The translations under genes and the position numbers were made by a program. Below, in pieces: positions 7,812 to 16,054 of a stretch of DNA of 38,975 nucleotides. The DNA is from PUPG01 sp964463915 (GTDB lineage Bacteria; Bacteroidota; Bacteroidia; Bacteroidales; UBA7960), in NCBI GenBank assembly GCA_964463915.1, contig CAYXEH010000022.1:1-38975 (forward strand). The letters are read 5' to 3'. The notes beneath the pieces are model-generated. The model made no database searches. It saw only the letters and a list, made by a program, of their open reading frames with translations, and had not been told where the DNA came from. The number at the start of each line of letters is the position of its first letter. The stretch's first letter is position 1.

Positions 7812-8963
7812 ATGGCAGGAATTTACATCCATATCCCTTTTTGTCGTCAACCGTGTCATTATTGCAATTTTCACTTTATGGCTTCAACACGGGATAAAGA
7901 TGCTTATCTGAAGGCATTACTCCATGAGATGGCTCTGCAGCGGGATTTTTTTGACCTTAAGGAACAGGGCCGCAATTTTTCCGGGGTAAAAACTGTGTAT
8001 GTGGGTGGAGGTACTCCCTCTGTGCTTTCTGCCAGCGAATTGTCCCTTCTTTTTGAAGGATTAAGCCGTCATTTTTCAATGGGAGGGATGACTGAAGTGA
8101 CCCTGGAAGCCAACCCGGATGACCTTAGTAAGCAAAAACTGAGAGAACTACGGCAGTTGCCTGTGAACCGTTTAAGTATCGGGGTCCAGAGTTTTTTCCC
8201 GGAGGATTTGCATTACATGAACCGTGTTCATTCGCCGTCCCAGGCATGGAGTAGCGTGCAGAATGCAAGGGAGGCGGGCTTTGACAACATCAGTGTGGAT
8301 CTCATATACGGTACCCCTACCTTAACAGATGCAAACTGGAATGAGAATCTGCATCGTCTGGCCATGGATGGGATACCCCATATCTCCGCCTATGCCCTCA
8401 CCGTGGAGCCCGGCACACCACTGGCCCACTTTATCCGTAAAGGGAAGGCTCAACCCGTTTCGGAAGAACAGTCGGCCCGTCAGTTTGAAATAATGAAAGA
8501 TGTGTTGGAGGCTTACGGATACCGCCATTATGAGATATCCAACTTCTCTTTTCCGGGCAGGGAATCCAGGCACAATATGGCGTACTGGACAGGTTTGCCT
8601 TACCTGGGCTTAGGCACTTCGGCCCATAGCTTTATTTCAGGGAAACGATCCTGGAATGTGTCAAATATCAGTCAATACACGGCTGCCCTATCTGAAGGGG
8701 TGATTCCGGCGGAAGAAGAAATACTTTCTTTGTCACAGGCCATCAATGAGTACATAATGACCTCGTTGCGTACGGTCTGGGGTTGTGACCTAAAATTTAT
8801 TGAACGCCTGGGTGGCGGGCAATATACTGCCGACCTGAAAAAACGAGCCGAAGTTTATTTGCATCGCGGGGCACTGATCTGGAAAGATAGTCATACACTT
8901 GTACTGGGGAAGAAAGGCTTGTTTTTTGCTGATGGAATTGCTGCAGATCTTTTCGTTGACTAA
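7812..8963 (+). CDS. hemW: Radical SAM protein HemW (coproporphyrinogen III oxidase-like heme chaperone)
   Basis: 383 residues from ATG 7812. C11, C15 and C18 form the CxxxCxxC [4Fe-4S] motif (PFCRQPCHYCNF). It is followed by VYVGGGTPS near residue 61, the SAM-binding LEANPDD near 100, and SIGVQSF. This matches HemW rather than HemN, which is longer at the N-terminus. HemW is thought to bind heme and pass it to respiratory proteins, not to oxidise coproporphyrinogen. It is cytoplasmic or membrane-associated. The start was chosen because the upstream alternative at 7788 overlaps a strong -7 promoter element. It converges on xerD with 50 bp between the stops. Confidence 0.9.
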   Translation: MAGIYIHIPFCRQPCHYCNFHFMASTRDKDAYLKALLHEMALQRDFFDLKEQGRNFSGVKTVYVGGGTPSVLSASELSLLFEGLSRHFSMGGMTEVTLEANPDDLSKQKLRELRQLPVNRLSIGVQSFFPEDLHYMNRVHSPSQAWSSVQNAREAGFDNISVDLIYGTPTLTDANWNENLHRLAMDGIPHISAYALTVEPGTPLAHFIRKGKAQPVSEEQSARQFEIMKDVLEAYGYRHYEISNFSFPGRESRHNMAYWTGLPYLGLGTSAHSFISGKRSWNVSNISQYTAALSEGVIPAEEEILSLSQAINEYIMTSLRTVWGCDLKFIERLGGGQYTADLKKRAEVYLHRGALIWKDSHTLVLGKKGLFFADGIAADLFVD

Positions 8964-9013
8964 ACGATGGTTGCCGCCATATTTAACCGGGGCCTGTGTA
9001 AAATTGCCGGGAA

Positions 9014-9922
9014 TTATTTTTTTGCCCGGGGATGGAAAGACAGCAGGTTTTCCCGCAAATATTCCCTGCTCAGGTGGGTATAAACTTCGGTGGTTGTAAT
9101 TGATTCGTGCCCCAGCATATCCTGGACCGCCCGAAGGTCCGCACCCCCTTCCACCAGGTGGGTGGCAAAACTGTGGCGCAGGCTGTGCGGGCTGACTTTC
9201 TTCCTGATGCCAGCTGCCTGGCAAAGTTCCCGGATGATGTTGAATATCATCATCCGGCTCAGATTCTTTCCATTGGGATTCAAAAAAAGGTGATCTTCAA
9301 AACCACGTTGTGGGGCTGTTCTGATCCTTGAGGCAGACATGTATAGCAAAATATGCTTCAGTGCATCTCTTCCGATGGGAACCATTCGCTGTTTGTTACC
9401 CTTACCGGTCACCTTGATAAAAGACTCTTTTTTGTTGATCCCAGATATTTTCAGATGAATCAGTTCGGATACACGCAGTCCGCAACCGTAAAGGGTTTCC
9501 ACGATGGCACGGTTTCGTTGTCCGGCGGGTTTACTCATGTCCACCGAGTTGATCATCAAGTCAATTTCATGTACAGAAAGCACCTCGGGTAATTTGCGCC
9601 CTGTGCGGGGCATTTCCAGATTGGCGGAAGGATCTGACCGGATGATGTTTTCCGTCAGGAGGTAGCGGAAAAATGCCCTGATTCCGGAGATGACCCTGGC
9701 CTGTGTACGTTCACCAACTCCTTCCTTGTGAATATGAATGACAAAATCTGTAAGGATTTCAGGTGAAAGTTTATCCGGTCCGGGTATCGGTTCGCTGTTT
9801 CTGCAAAATGCAGCCAGCTTTTTGACATCGGCAACATATGCCCCGATGGAATGATCGGATAAGGACCGTTCCAGTTTCAGGTACTCCTCAAAGCCTCTTA
9901 TGAAAGAATTCCATTCCGACAT
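9014..9922 (-). CDS. xerD: Tyrosine recombinase XerD
   Basis: 302 residues, typical for XerC/XerD. The N-terminal SAM-like core-binding domain covers about residues 1-95. The catalytic residues are all visible: R150 (GCGLRVSEL), K174 (GKGNKQR), H246 and R249 (HSLRHSFATH), H272 (LGHE) and nucleophile Y281 (EVYTHLS). It resolves chromosome dimers at dif during division. Standalone position, full length and VEGGADLRAVQDMLGH fit a housekeeping XerD rather than a mobile-element integrase. XerC against XerD cannot be separated with certainty; XerD is the usual call for this form in Bacteroidota. Confidence 0.9.
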   Translation of the reverse strand: MSEWNSFIRGFEEYLKLERSLSDHSIGAYVADVKKLAAFCRNSEPIPGPDKLSPEILTDFVIHIHKEGVGERTQARVISGIRAFFRYLLTENIIRSDPSANLEMPRTGRKLPEVLSVHEIDLMINSVDMSKPAGQRNRAIVETLYGCGLRVSELIHLKISGINKKESFIKVTGKGNKQRMVPIGRDALKHILLYMSASRIRTAPQRGFEDHLFLNPNGKNLSRMMIFNIIRELCQAAGIRKKVSPHSLRHSFATHLVEGGADLRAVQDMLGHESITTTEVYTHLSREYLRENLLSFHPRAKK

Positions 9923-9947
9923 CGCAATACGGTTGAGTTGATTTTCA

Positions 9948-9955
9948 CAAAGTTA
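9948..9955 (-). promoter_or_regulatory. -7 element for xerD
   Basis: On the minus strand this reads TAACTTTG, an exact TAnnTTTG match, 26 bp before the xerD start. A minus-strand TTG at 9973-9975, 17 bp upstream, is a weak -33 candidate. Confidence 0.45.
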
Positions 9956-10017
9956 CTATCCGGAAGGGAAATCAACCATGGTTGGTAACTTTTTTTCAAA
10001 TACCGTTAGGATTTGCG

Positions 10018-10025
10018 TACTTTTG
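10018..10025 (+). promoter_or_regulatory. -7 element for the Yip1-family gene
   Basis: TACTTTTG matches TAnnTTTG. The start codon at 10091 is about 65 bp downstream. No clear -33 element is seen. Confidence 0.4.
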
Positions 10026-10090
10026 CCCCACTTAAAAGCGCTTTCCGCGGCAGCTAAACAGGCCGCTGTGTGATCAGAATCTTACCATTT

Positions 10091-10663
10091 ATGAAGCAAT
10101 CCAGGAATTTGCAGATCATCTCTGCGGTACTCTTTCGATCATCCTCTTTTTTTAAGGAGGTTGCTACTGCGCCTCCTGCTGCCAGGTCTTTCCTTTTTTC
10201 ATATGGACTGCCCCTGATGGTATTGGGTGCTGCCGGACGGATGGCTGTTGTTTTGCAGCAAAAAGCCCTGGATGGAGTTGCGTTGCGGGCTGATCAGCTA
10301 TCCGGAGTATTCATCATAACCCTGACGGGGTACCTGTTGTCTGTATGGCTGGGTGCATACCTGGTGGGAAAACTTGCAAAGCCCTTCCGGAGCAATCCGG
10401 ATACTGAAAAAGCCATGTTGCTGATCATTGCATCCTATACCCCTTATATGCTGGCACAGCCATTGGCAGCCATCACACCGGCCATGGGCCCCGTTTCCAT
10501 TCTGGGTCTGATTTACACCGTTGTTGTATTCGGAAAGGGTGCCGGAGTATTATTGGAAACCCCTGCCGCAAAGGTGGCGGGATTTACACTCACAAGCTTT
10601 TTTGTTATTTTTGGGATATCTTTTGTGGCCGTCCGTCTGCTTACCGGTCTGTTTATATTTTAG
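10091..10663 (+). CDS. Yip1-family integral membrane protein
   Basis: 190 residues from ATG 10091; a GTG at 10070 would add seven residues and is less likely. Four to five hydrophobic segments are visible (about residues 32-50, 75-97, 110-130, 135-155 and 165-188), and the layout fits the Yip1/DUF1282 family. Bacterial Yip1-domain proteins are of unknown function; the eukaryotic ones act in membrane trafficking, which cannot be transferred. The M23 peptidase gene begins 26 bp after its stop and probably shares its promoter, which hints at an envelope role. Confidence 0.75.
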   Translation: MKQSRNLQIISAVLFRSSSFFKEVATAPPAARSFLFSYGLPLMVLGAAGRMAVVLQQKALDGVALRADQLSGVFIITLTGYLLSVWLGAYLVGKLAKPFRSNPDTEKAMLLIIASYTPYMLAQPLAAITPAMGPVSILGLIYTVVVFGKGAGVLLETPAAKVAGFTLTSFFVIFGISFVAVRLLTGLFIF

Positions 10664-10689
10664 TTGATAATTGCTTCTGTTTTTTTGGT

Positions 10690-11982
10690 ATGATGGGAAA
10701 AAAAATATTTAATTCAACTTCTGCAATTGCCGTTGCGGTTCTGACCCTGATAATACTTGCCGCACTGGTATTTTTGCTGTCAGGACGAGCGGAGGAAAAT
10801 CCTGTTGCGGAAGAACCCTCGGAACAAAAGCAGGAAAAGGAAATTGCCAGAGATGAGTTTGGTTTTGCCAAAGGTAGCTACCGTGTTGAAGAAGGGATGG
10901 TTCGCCGGGGGCAAACCCTTTCCCATTTGTTGTCCCGCTTTGATTATGGCCCGGCAGATATAGACAGGATTGCACGGAGGATGCAGGATGTATTCAGTCC
11001 ACGCCGTATTAAGGGAGGAAACAATTATTACGGATATTATACCCAGGATACAGATACGCTTTCTGAACTATGTTATTTTGTGTATGAGATCTCAGATCTT
11101 GATTACCTGGTGGTGGATTTTTGCGATTCACTGGATGTATACAGGGGTGAGAAAGAAGTTACAAATGTCTCCAGGGAAGCTTCAGGAATAATCCGCGCAT
11201 CTTTGTGGAACACCATTATAGAAAATAACCTGCCACAGGACCTGGTAATCCAAATGTCCCGCATATTGGCCTGGACCGTGGATTTCTACCGGATTGAATC
11301 GGGTGACCGATTCAAGGTGCTCTACGAGGAGGCCCATGTGGGAGAACGTCCGGTGGGTGTCTCACGGATCAATGCCGTTTATTTTATGCACCGGGGCAGC
11401 GAAATAGAAGGGTATCATTTCGCTGCTGATACCATTGACGGCTATTATGACGGAGAAGGAAACAGCCTGCAGAAAGTCTTCCTGCGGGCACCTCTGGAGT
11501 ACGGACGTATCAGTTCCCGTTATTCGCAAAGCAGGATGCATCCCATCCATGGCGACAGGCGTCCGCACCTGGGAACGGATTATGCCGCCCCACACGGAAC
11601 GCCCATCCTGGCTGTAGGAGATGGCACCGTGACACAGGTAAGCTATACCAGCGGCAACGGGAATTATGTGAAAATACGCCATAATTCGGTTTACCAGACT
11701 CAGTACCTGCATATGTCACGTTTTGCTTCAGGAATTAGTCCCGGCACCAGGGTGGAGCAGGGAGAGGTCATTGGGTACGTGGGCAGCACCGGTCTGGCCA
11801 CTGGCCCGCATGTTTGTTTTCGTTTCTGGCAGAATGGCCAGCAGGTAGACCATTTGCGATTGGAATTTCCAAGTGGGGATCCTTTGCCGGGGGAATATAT
11901 GGACACATTTTTACGCATTCGCGACAGCCACAGGAAGAAGCTTGATGCCGTGACCTTTGACGAGAAGAATATTCCGGTGTAG
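10690..11982 (+). CDS. M23-family (LytM) metallopeptidase, membrane anchored
   Basis: 430 residues. An N-terminal membrane anchor covers about residues 10-31, followed by an acidic linker, then an N-terminal domain from about 62 to 250 with a LysM/OapA-like start (GMVRRGQTLSHLL). The M23 domain covers about 265-385. Its zinc and catalytic residues are H293 and D297 (HLGTD), H341 (YLHMS) and H374 (GPHVCF). The usual last ligand of the H-x-H motif is Cys here (C376). Cys can bind zinc, so activity is possible. Such enzymes cut peptidoglycan cross-links outside the inner membrane, as MepM does. The convergent kdsA stop lies only 4 bp away. Confidence 0.88.
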   Translation: MMGKKIFNSTSAIAVAVLTLIILAALVFLLSGRAEENPVAEEPSEQKQEKEIARDEFGFAKGSYRVEEGMVRRGQTLSHLLSRFDYGPADIDRIARRMQDVFSPRRIKGGNNYYGYYTQDTDTLSELCYFVYEISDLDYLVVDFCDSLDVYRGEKEVTNVSREASGIIRASLWNTIIENNLPQDLVIQMSRILAWTVDFYRIESGDRFKVLYEEAHVGERPVGVSRINAVYFMHRGSEIEGYHFAADTIDGYYDGEGNSLQKVFLRAPLEYGRISSRYSQSRMHPIHGDRRPHLGTDYAAPHGTPILAVGDGTVTQVSYTSGNGNYVKIRHNSVYQTQYLHMSRFASGISPGTRVEQGEVIGYVGSTGLATGPHVCFRFWQNGQQVDHLRLEFPSGDPLPGEYMDTFLRIRDSHRKKLDAVTFDEKNIPV

Positions 11983-11985
11983 GGG

Positions 11986-12807
11986 TCAGGACAATGCGTC
12001 TCTTATCTTTAATAGCCTTTCGAGTAATTCTTCGAGCTGACCCAACGGTAACATATTGGCGCCGTCTGACAAGGCTTTTCCTGGTTCAGGATGGGTCTCT
12101 ATAAACAGACCGTCTGCCCCCGCGGCTATACCCGCCCTTGCCATTGTGCCGATCATGTCAGGAAGTCCGCCGCTGACGCCGTCTCCCTGATTTGGCTGCT
12201 GTAGGGAATGTGTCACATCCAGCACCACCGGCAGCTTCGTCTCCTGCATGGTGGGTATACCGCGGAAATCAACCACCAGGTCGCCGTAACCAAAAGTGGT
12301 TCCCCTTTCGGTGAGAAAAATGTGATTGTTGCCCGTATTGCGGATCTTTTCCGCAGCAAACTTCATGGAGGAAGGAGACAGAAACTGTCCTTTCTTGATG
12401 TTGATGACTTTGCCGGTGTTTCCGGCGGCAATGAGAAGGTCCGTCTGCCGGCAAAGGAAAGCAGGAATTTGCAGTACATCCACATGTGGAGCAGCAAGGC
12501 GGGCCTCGTCAGGTGAATGGATGTCTGTTACCACGGGGATATTGAATTTGGCACCGATCATGCCAAGCAATTCCAGGGCTTTCTCGTCGCCGATTCCCGT
12601 GAAACTATCCATTCGGGTGCGATTGGCTTTTTTATAAGAAGCCTTGAATATGTAGGGAATTCCCAGATTATTTGTGATGCGGTTAATCTCATCCGCAATT
12701 TGAAACCCCATTTCTTCATTTTCCAGCACACAGGGACCGGCCATCAGGAAAAACGGACCGTCTGAGGGTGTGGGTTTAGAGAAAATATCGTTCAGTATAT
12801 TGTGCAT
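11986..12807 (-). CDS. kdsA: 3-deoxy-8-phosphooctulonate synthase (KDO-8-phosphate synthase)
   Basis: 273 residues. It condenses phosphoenolpyruvate with D-arabinose-5-phosphate to KDO-8-phosphate, the first committed step to the lipopolysaccharide core sugar. Visible motifs are AGPCVLE near residue 24, FKASYKKANRT near 54, TDIHSP near 98, and TERGTTFGYGDLVVDFR near 170. AGPC carries the Cys that marks the metal-dependent class (as in Aquifex); E. coli-type enzymes have Asn there. The YciO-type gene lies 18 bp upstream on the same strand and probably shares its transcript. This shows that the organism makes KDO-containing lipopolysaccharide or lipid A-core. Confidence 0.93.
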   Translation of the reverse strand: MHNILNDIFSKPTPSDGPFFLMAGPCVLENEEMGFQIADEINRITNNLGIPYIFKASYKKANRTRMDSFTGIGDEKALELLGMIGAKFNIPVVTDIHSPDEARLAAPHVDVLQIPAFLCRQTDLLIAAGNTGKVINIKKGQFLSPSSMKFAAEKIRNTGNNHIFLTERGTTFGYGDLVVDFRGIPTMQETKLPVVLDVTHSLQQPNQGDGVSGGLPDMIGTMARAGIAAGADGLFIETHPEPGKALSDGANMLPLGQLEELLERLLKIRDALS

Positions 12808-12825
12808 CAGCGAGTTGTTGTCTGA

Positions 12826-13446
12826 TTAAAGAATATCTGCAATGTCACCTTTCCCCTGACGGATCACTTCCATTTCATCTCCGGTACAATCGATCACCGT
12901 GGAGGCCTCATTGTCACCATATCCTCCATCGATCACCATGTCCACCTGCCGTTGATACCTTTCATGGATGAGTTCGGGATCGGTGGTGTATTCAAGGATT
13001 TCATCATCGTCATACACCGAGGTGGAGATGATCGGATTACCCAGTTCCTGCACAATTTCCCGAATGATCTTATTGTCGGGAACCCTGATGCCAATGGTCT
13101 TTTTCCGGCTCTGAAAAAGTTTGGGAACATTGTTGTTGGCGTTCAGAATAAAGGTAAAAGGCCCCGGCAGACCTTTTTTCATTGCCTTGTAAACACTGGT
13201 GGGGAATGGCCTGGTCAGGTCGGCGATATGGCTGAGGTCATTACAGATCAGGGAGAAATTGGCCTTGTCTGTTTTAATTCCCTTGATCTGTGCAACCCTT
13301 TGAACGGCTTTAGGCTGGTTGATATCGCATCCAAGGGCATACACAGTATCAGTGGGATAAATGATCACACCTCCGTTTCTAAGGGATTCTGCGGCTTTTC
13401 TCACAAGCCGGAGCGAGGGAGTTTCAGGATGAATCTTAATAAGCAT
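12826..13446 (-). CDS. YrdC-domain protein, YciO type (threonylcarbamoyl-AMP synthase-like)
   Basis: 206 residues. The YrdC/Sua5 fold is shown by GGVIIYPTDTVYALGCD near residue 25, KKGLPGPFTFIL near 90 and IGIRVPD near 118. The C-terminal part, with VDMVIDGGYG, STVID and IRQGKGD, resembles E. coli YciO more than TsaC or Sua5. The TsaC-type S-x-S-A-N segment is replaced by ISTSVYDDDE. TsaC/Sua5 makes threonylcarbamoyl-AMP for the tRNA t6A modification. YciO-type proteins have weaker or different activity on this intermediate, so the role is left open. It probably heads a two-gene unit with kdsA. Confidence 0.85.
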   Translation of the reverse strand: MLIKIHPETPSLRLVRKAAESLRNGGVIIYPTDTVYALGCDINQPKAVQRVAQIKGIKTDKANFSLICNDLSHIADLTRPFPTSVYKAMKKGLPGPFTFILNANNNVPKLFQSRKKTIGIRVPDNKIIREIVQELGNPIISTSVYDDDEILEYTTDPELIHERYQRQVDMVIDGGYGDNEASTVIDCTGDEMEVIRQGKGDIADIL

Positions 13447-13475
13447 ATCCGTTGGTTTGAATGCAGGGTGCTATA

Positions 13476-13483
13476 CAAAGATA
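13476..13483 (-). promoter_or_regulatory. -7 element for the yciO-type/kdsA unit
   Basis: On the minus strand this reads TATCTTTG, an exact TAnnTTTG match, 30 bp before the start at 13446. No good -33 element is seen. Confidence 0.4.
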
Positions 13484-13549
13484 CACTTTATTGTAAATTC
13501 CGTGTGAAAATTGCCTTTTACAGGCCTGGCTGACAATGAAAGAAAATAC

Positions 13550-13557
13550 TACCTTTG
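13550..13557 (+). promoter_or_regulatory. -7 element for the helical-repeat protein; fixes its start
   Basis: TACCTTTG matches TAnnTTTG exactly. An in-frame ATG at 13536 lies upstream of this element and cannot be in the transcript. ATG 13590 lies 33 bp downstream and opens directly into a signal peptide. Confidence 0.45.
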
Positions 13558-13589
13558 CCGGGGTCAATAATGGATTCCCTGGTTTAGTT

Positions 13590-15386
13590 ATGCGCAGGTT
13601 ATGGATGTTTATATTAATGATATTTCTCCTGTTTGCCGGGGATTATGCCAAAGCCGGTGAACATGACGAAGTTCCCGGCTTTACACAGACATTTTCCTTT
13701 ACACCTTATCCTGACCGTCACACCAGTTTGGTCAATGATGTGCTGCACACCATTGCGGAAGGATCAGGGAAGCTGCGTGTGTATACCAGTTATTCTTTCC
13801 AGGGCCGTTTTAAGACGAAACTTGTTCCTCTTGCCGATGGGCGGCATGGGGTGATTGTGACCTCTGACACCATGTATGTGACCGGTGATGTCACCTATCG
13901 TGACTTCTCGCTTGCGGGGATTTTGATCCCTGACAGGGCGGATTTTCTCATGGAGGTGCATGACGCGGAAGGAGAAGAAGTTTTTTGTCAATACTTTGAA
14001 GATGTGGATATGACCGCCAGGCCTGATGAATTGGTGGAAGTGTCATTCTCTTACAATGGGCCGACAGAGGAGCTAAGTGTGAAACTTTCCGACTATCAGT
14101 TCCGATATGATGAACGGATGCGTGAACGCCTGAGTCGCTGGGACGCTGCCCTGGATGCCTATTATGAAGCGGGGGATAAGCTGGAAAGAGCAGAGGAGTT
14201 GACAGACGGACTCTCAGCTGACGATCCCGCAACCCTTTTGCTGGAGGAGTTCCGGTTATGCGAGGCGGAGGCCTTGCTTGGTGATATTCGTCATGCTCCC
14301 TTTCAACAGTGGCCGGACCTTTCTGATCACGATCCTGAAAGAATATTACCTGCTTATAATCGGCTCCGCAGAAGGTTGTCTTTGCTTAGAGAAGATTTCA
14401 ACCTGGCGGTTTCCCGGATTGATGACCTTTATTACCAGCAAGGAGAAATGATCTCACGATCTGAATCTCCTGAAACAGCAAGGGATGCGTATGAGTCTGC
14501 CCTGAACTACAATCCCTTGCATATTCCCTCCCATCTTGCCCTGGCAGAACTTGATAAAAATTCAGGAGATAAAGAGGCTGCACTGGAAAGACTTGGGATG
14601 ATTTTCGAGAAGGGTCATCCATCAGGACAGTGGAAGCGAGAAGCCAAATTGTTGACCGATACTGTTCTGGAGATGTTTTTTTCGACTTCCTCGGAATTGA
14701 TCCTTGAAAACAGGCTGACATCATCACTCGATAACCTGGCCCACGTGCAGGTGTTTTGCAGTCGCGTGGAAGACAATTATCCTTGTCCTGAAGCGCTCCG
14801 TAATATGCTGATTCAGACCCATGAGGGGATCTACCGATCCTTCCTCGTGGTATCCGGAAGGGCAACCCGGGATGGCAATATAGACCTTGCGGCCACTTAC
14901 GTCCAGAACGCCATTGAATATCAGCGAATGTATCCGGCATACGTCCCTTCATCCGAAGAGGCCTATGAATTGTTGTACCGGGTGATGACCCGCTACAGGG
15001 TATTGTCTGATTTCTTTTTCCTGATCGGTGAACCCGGTGCGGGGGACGAATCCCTCGCCAAAGTCCGGATAATTGCACGCAATCATCCGGAACTGTTTGA
15101 CTTTGTGTCTGGGGCAATTAATCTGGATGTTTTGGAAACCAGTGCCCTGAATTATGCCGCAGCTGGTCAGCTTAACCGAAGTATTATTTTATTGAAAGAA
15201 CTTGAAAACAGGGGAGTTTCAGCCCGGGAAGCAGCTCAACTGCAAAGGCGGGCGGGGAAGTCCGCAGCTTATTACTTTAAAAATGACAAGGGAAGCGAAG
15301 AAAATCCGCAGACCCTTGTCAATGAGTTAATTGGGGCTGATCCCTGGTTCAGTGTTTTAAAACAGTCTTTTTTGGATAGTTGGTGA
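13590..15386 (+). CDS. Secreted protein of unknown function with TPR-like helical repeats
   Basis: 598 residues from ATG 13590. This start gives a clean signal peptide (MRRLWMFILMIFLLFAGDYAKA, cleavage after AKA), whereas ATG 13536 would put 18 residues before it and overlaps a promoter element. The first third of the mature protein (to about residue 180) is rich in beta-type sequence and repeats FxxxL and VxVS patterns. The rest is helical, with one recognisable TPR-like pair (ARDAYESALNYNPLH...AALERL, near residues 295-333) and further weak helix pairs. I do not recognise a named family. It is probably periplasmic or on the cell surface, as no lipobox or membrane segment follows the signal. 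It stands alone and converges on a doxX-like gene. Confidence 0.7.
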   Translation: MRRLWMFILMIFLLFAGDYAKAGEHDEVPGFTQTFSFTPYPDRHTSLVNDVLHTIAEGSGKLRVYTSYSFQGRFKTKLVPLADGRHGVIVTSDTMYVTGDVTYRDFSLAGILIPDRADFLMEVHDAEGEEVFCQYFEDVDMTARPDELVEVSFSYNGPTEELSVKLSDYQFRYDERMRERLSRWDAALDAYYEAGDKLERAEELTDGLSADDPATLLLEEFRLCEAEALLGDIRHAPFQQWPDLSDHDPERILPAYNRLRRRLSLLREDFNLAVSRIDDLYYQQGEMISRSESPETARDAYESALNYNPLHIPSHLALAELDKNSGDKEAALERLGMIFEKGHPSGQWKREAKLLTDTVLEMFFSTSSELILENRLTSSLDNLAHVQVFCSRVEDNYPCPEALRNMLIQTHEGIYRSFLVVSGRATRDGNIDLAATYVQNAIEYQRMYPAYVPSSEEAYELLYRVMTRYRVLSDFFFLIGEPGAGDESLAKVRIIARNHPELFDFVSGAINLDVLETSALNYAAAGQLNRSIILLKELENRGVSAREAAQLQRRAGKSAAYYFKNDKGSEENPQTLVNELIGADPWFSVLKQSFLDSW

Positions 15387-15399
15387 ACAATTCAACTAT
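15376..15399. terminator. Weak bidirectional hairpin between convergent genes
   Basis: ATAGTTG (15376-15382) and CAACTAT (15393-15399) form a perfect 7-bp AT-rich stem with a 10-base loop that spans both stop codons. It could end transcription from either side, but the stem is weak. Confidence 0.25.
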
Positions 15400-15871
15400 T
15401 TGCGCTGCTTCCTTCTTTTCGAATGGTGTAGCCGAAGTGGTAGGCACCGATGATCATGGCACCGCTGATCAGGACCAGGTTCTTAATGATATATTGTCCG
15501 GCCAGTGTCGGAACAAAGGGTACAGATTGAAATGCCTCATTGGGGAAGAAAAACAGGGGGGTGATCGTACCGATCATCTGCAGCATCAGCAATGGAATGG
15601 CAATGCGCATGAAACGTCCGAACAGGAAGGTAATCCCGATTATTACTTCCCAGGCTGCCAGCAAGGGCATTCCGAGAGTTTGTTTAATGACACCGAAGGT
15701 CATTACTTCTATGGTACGGGTAGCAAGGTCTTCTGCCGAACTAATGCCGGGGAAAAATTTCTGGATGCCAAACCAGAAAAAGATTATACCGATACTGATG
15801 CGCAATAAGACAACGCCGTGCTTTGACATCCATTCATATGATTTATTCTCGCTGGTTGTCAGGTGTTTCAT
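15392..15871 (-). CDS. DoxX/DUF417-like membrane protein
   Basis: 159 residues with four hydrophobic segments (about residues 17-38, 63-82, 87-106 and 124-145). The first segment carries RISIGIIFFWFGIQKF, which resembles the conserved start of DoxX and YkgB/DUF417 proteins (LR.s.G..f.wfG..Kf.P). Members are small quinone-pool-related or redox-stress membrane proteins of uncertain role. A 183-bp gap separates it from the GNAT-nitrilase gene upstream on the same strand. I see no clear promoter in the gap, so co-transcription is possible. The stop is 5 bp from the stop of the convergent secreted protein. Confidence 0.75.
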   Translation of the reverse strand: MKHLTTSENKSYEWMSKHGVVLLRISIGIIFFWFGIQKFFPGISSAEDLATRTIEVMTFGVIKQTLGMPLLAAWEVIIGITFLFGRFMRIAIPLLMLQMIGTITPLFFFPNEAFQSVPFVPTLAGQYIIKNLVLISGAMIIGAYHFGYTIRKEGSSANS

Positions 15872-16054
15872 GAGTCAGGGTTTTGGGTTATCGTCAGAGC
15901 AATTACCGTATCAGCAAGCACATCAATAAAAATAAAGACCATCAGGTACCAGTGCCAATACGACCTTTTTAGAAAAACATGCAATACCGGCAAATGTTCA
16001 CATGGATTGCTGTTTTATCGCCCGGAAGGAAATAAGGGTTTACTCCGGGGGTGT

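Noticed and set aside
9014..9922. Tyrosine recombinase as a sign of a mobile element
   Set aside because: Full-length Xer with all catalytic residues, no flanking repeats or cargo, and housekeeping genes on both sides.
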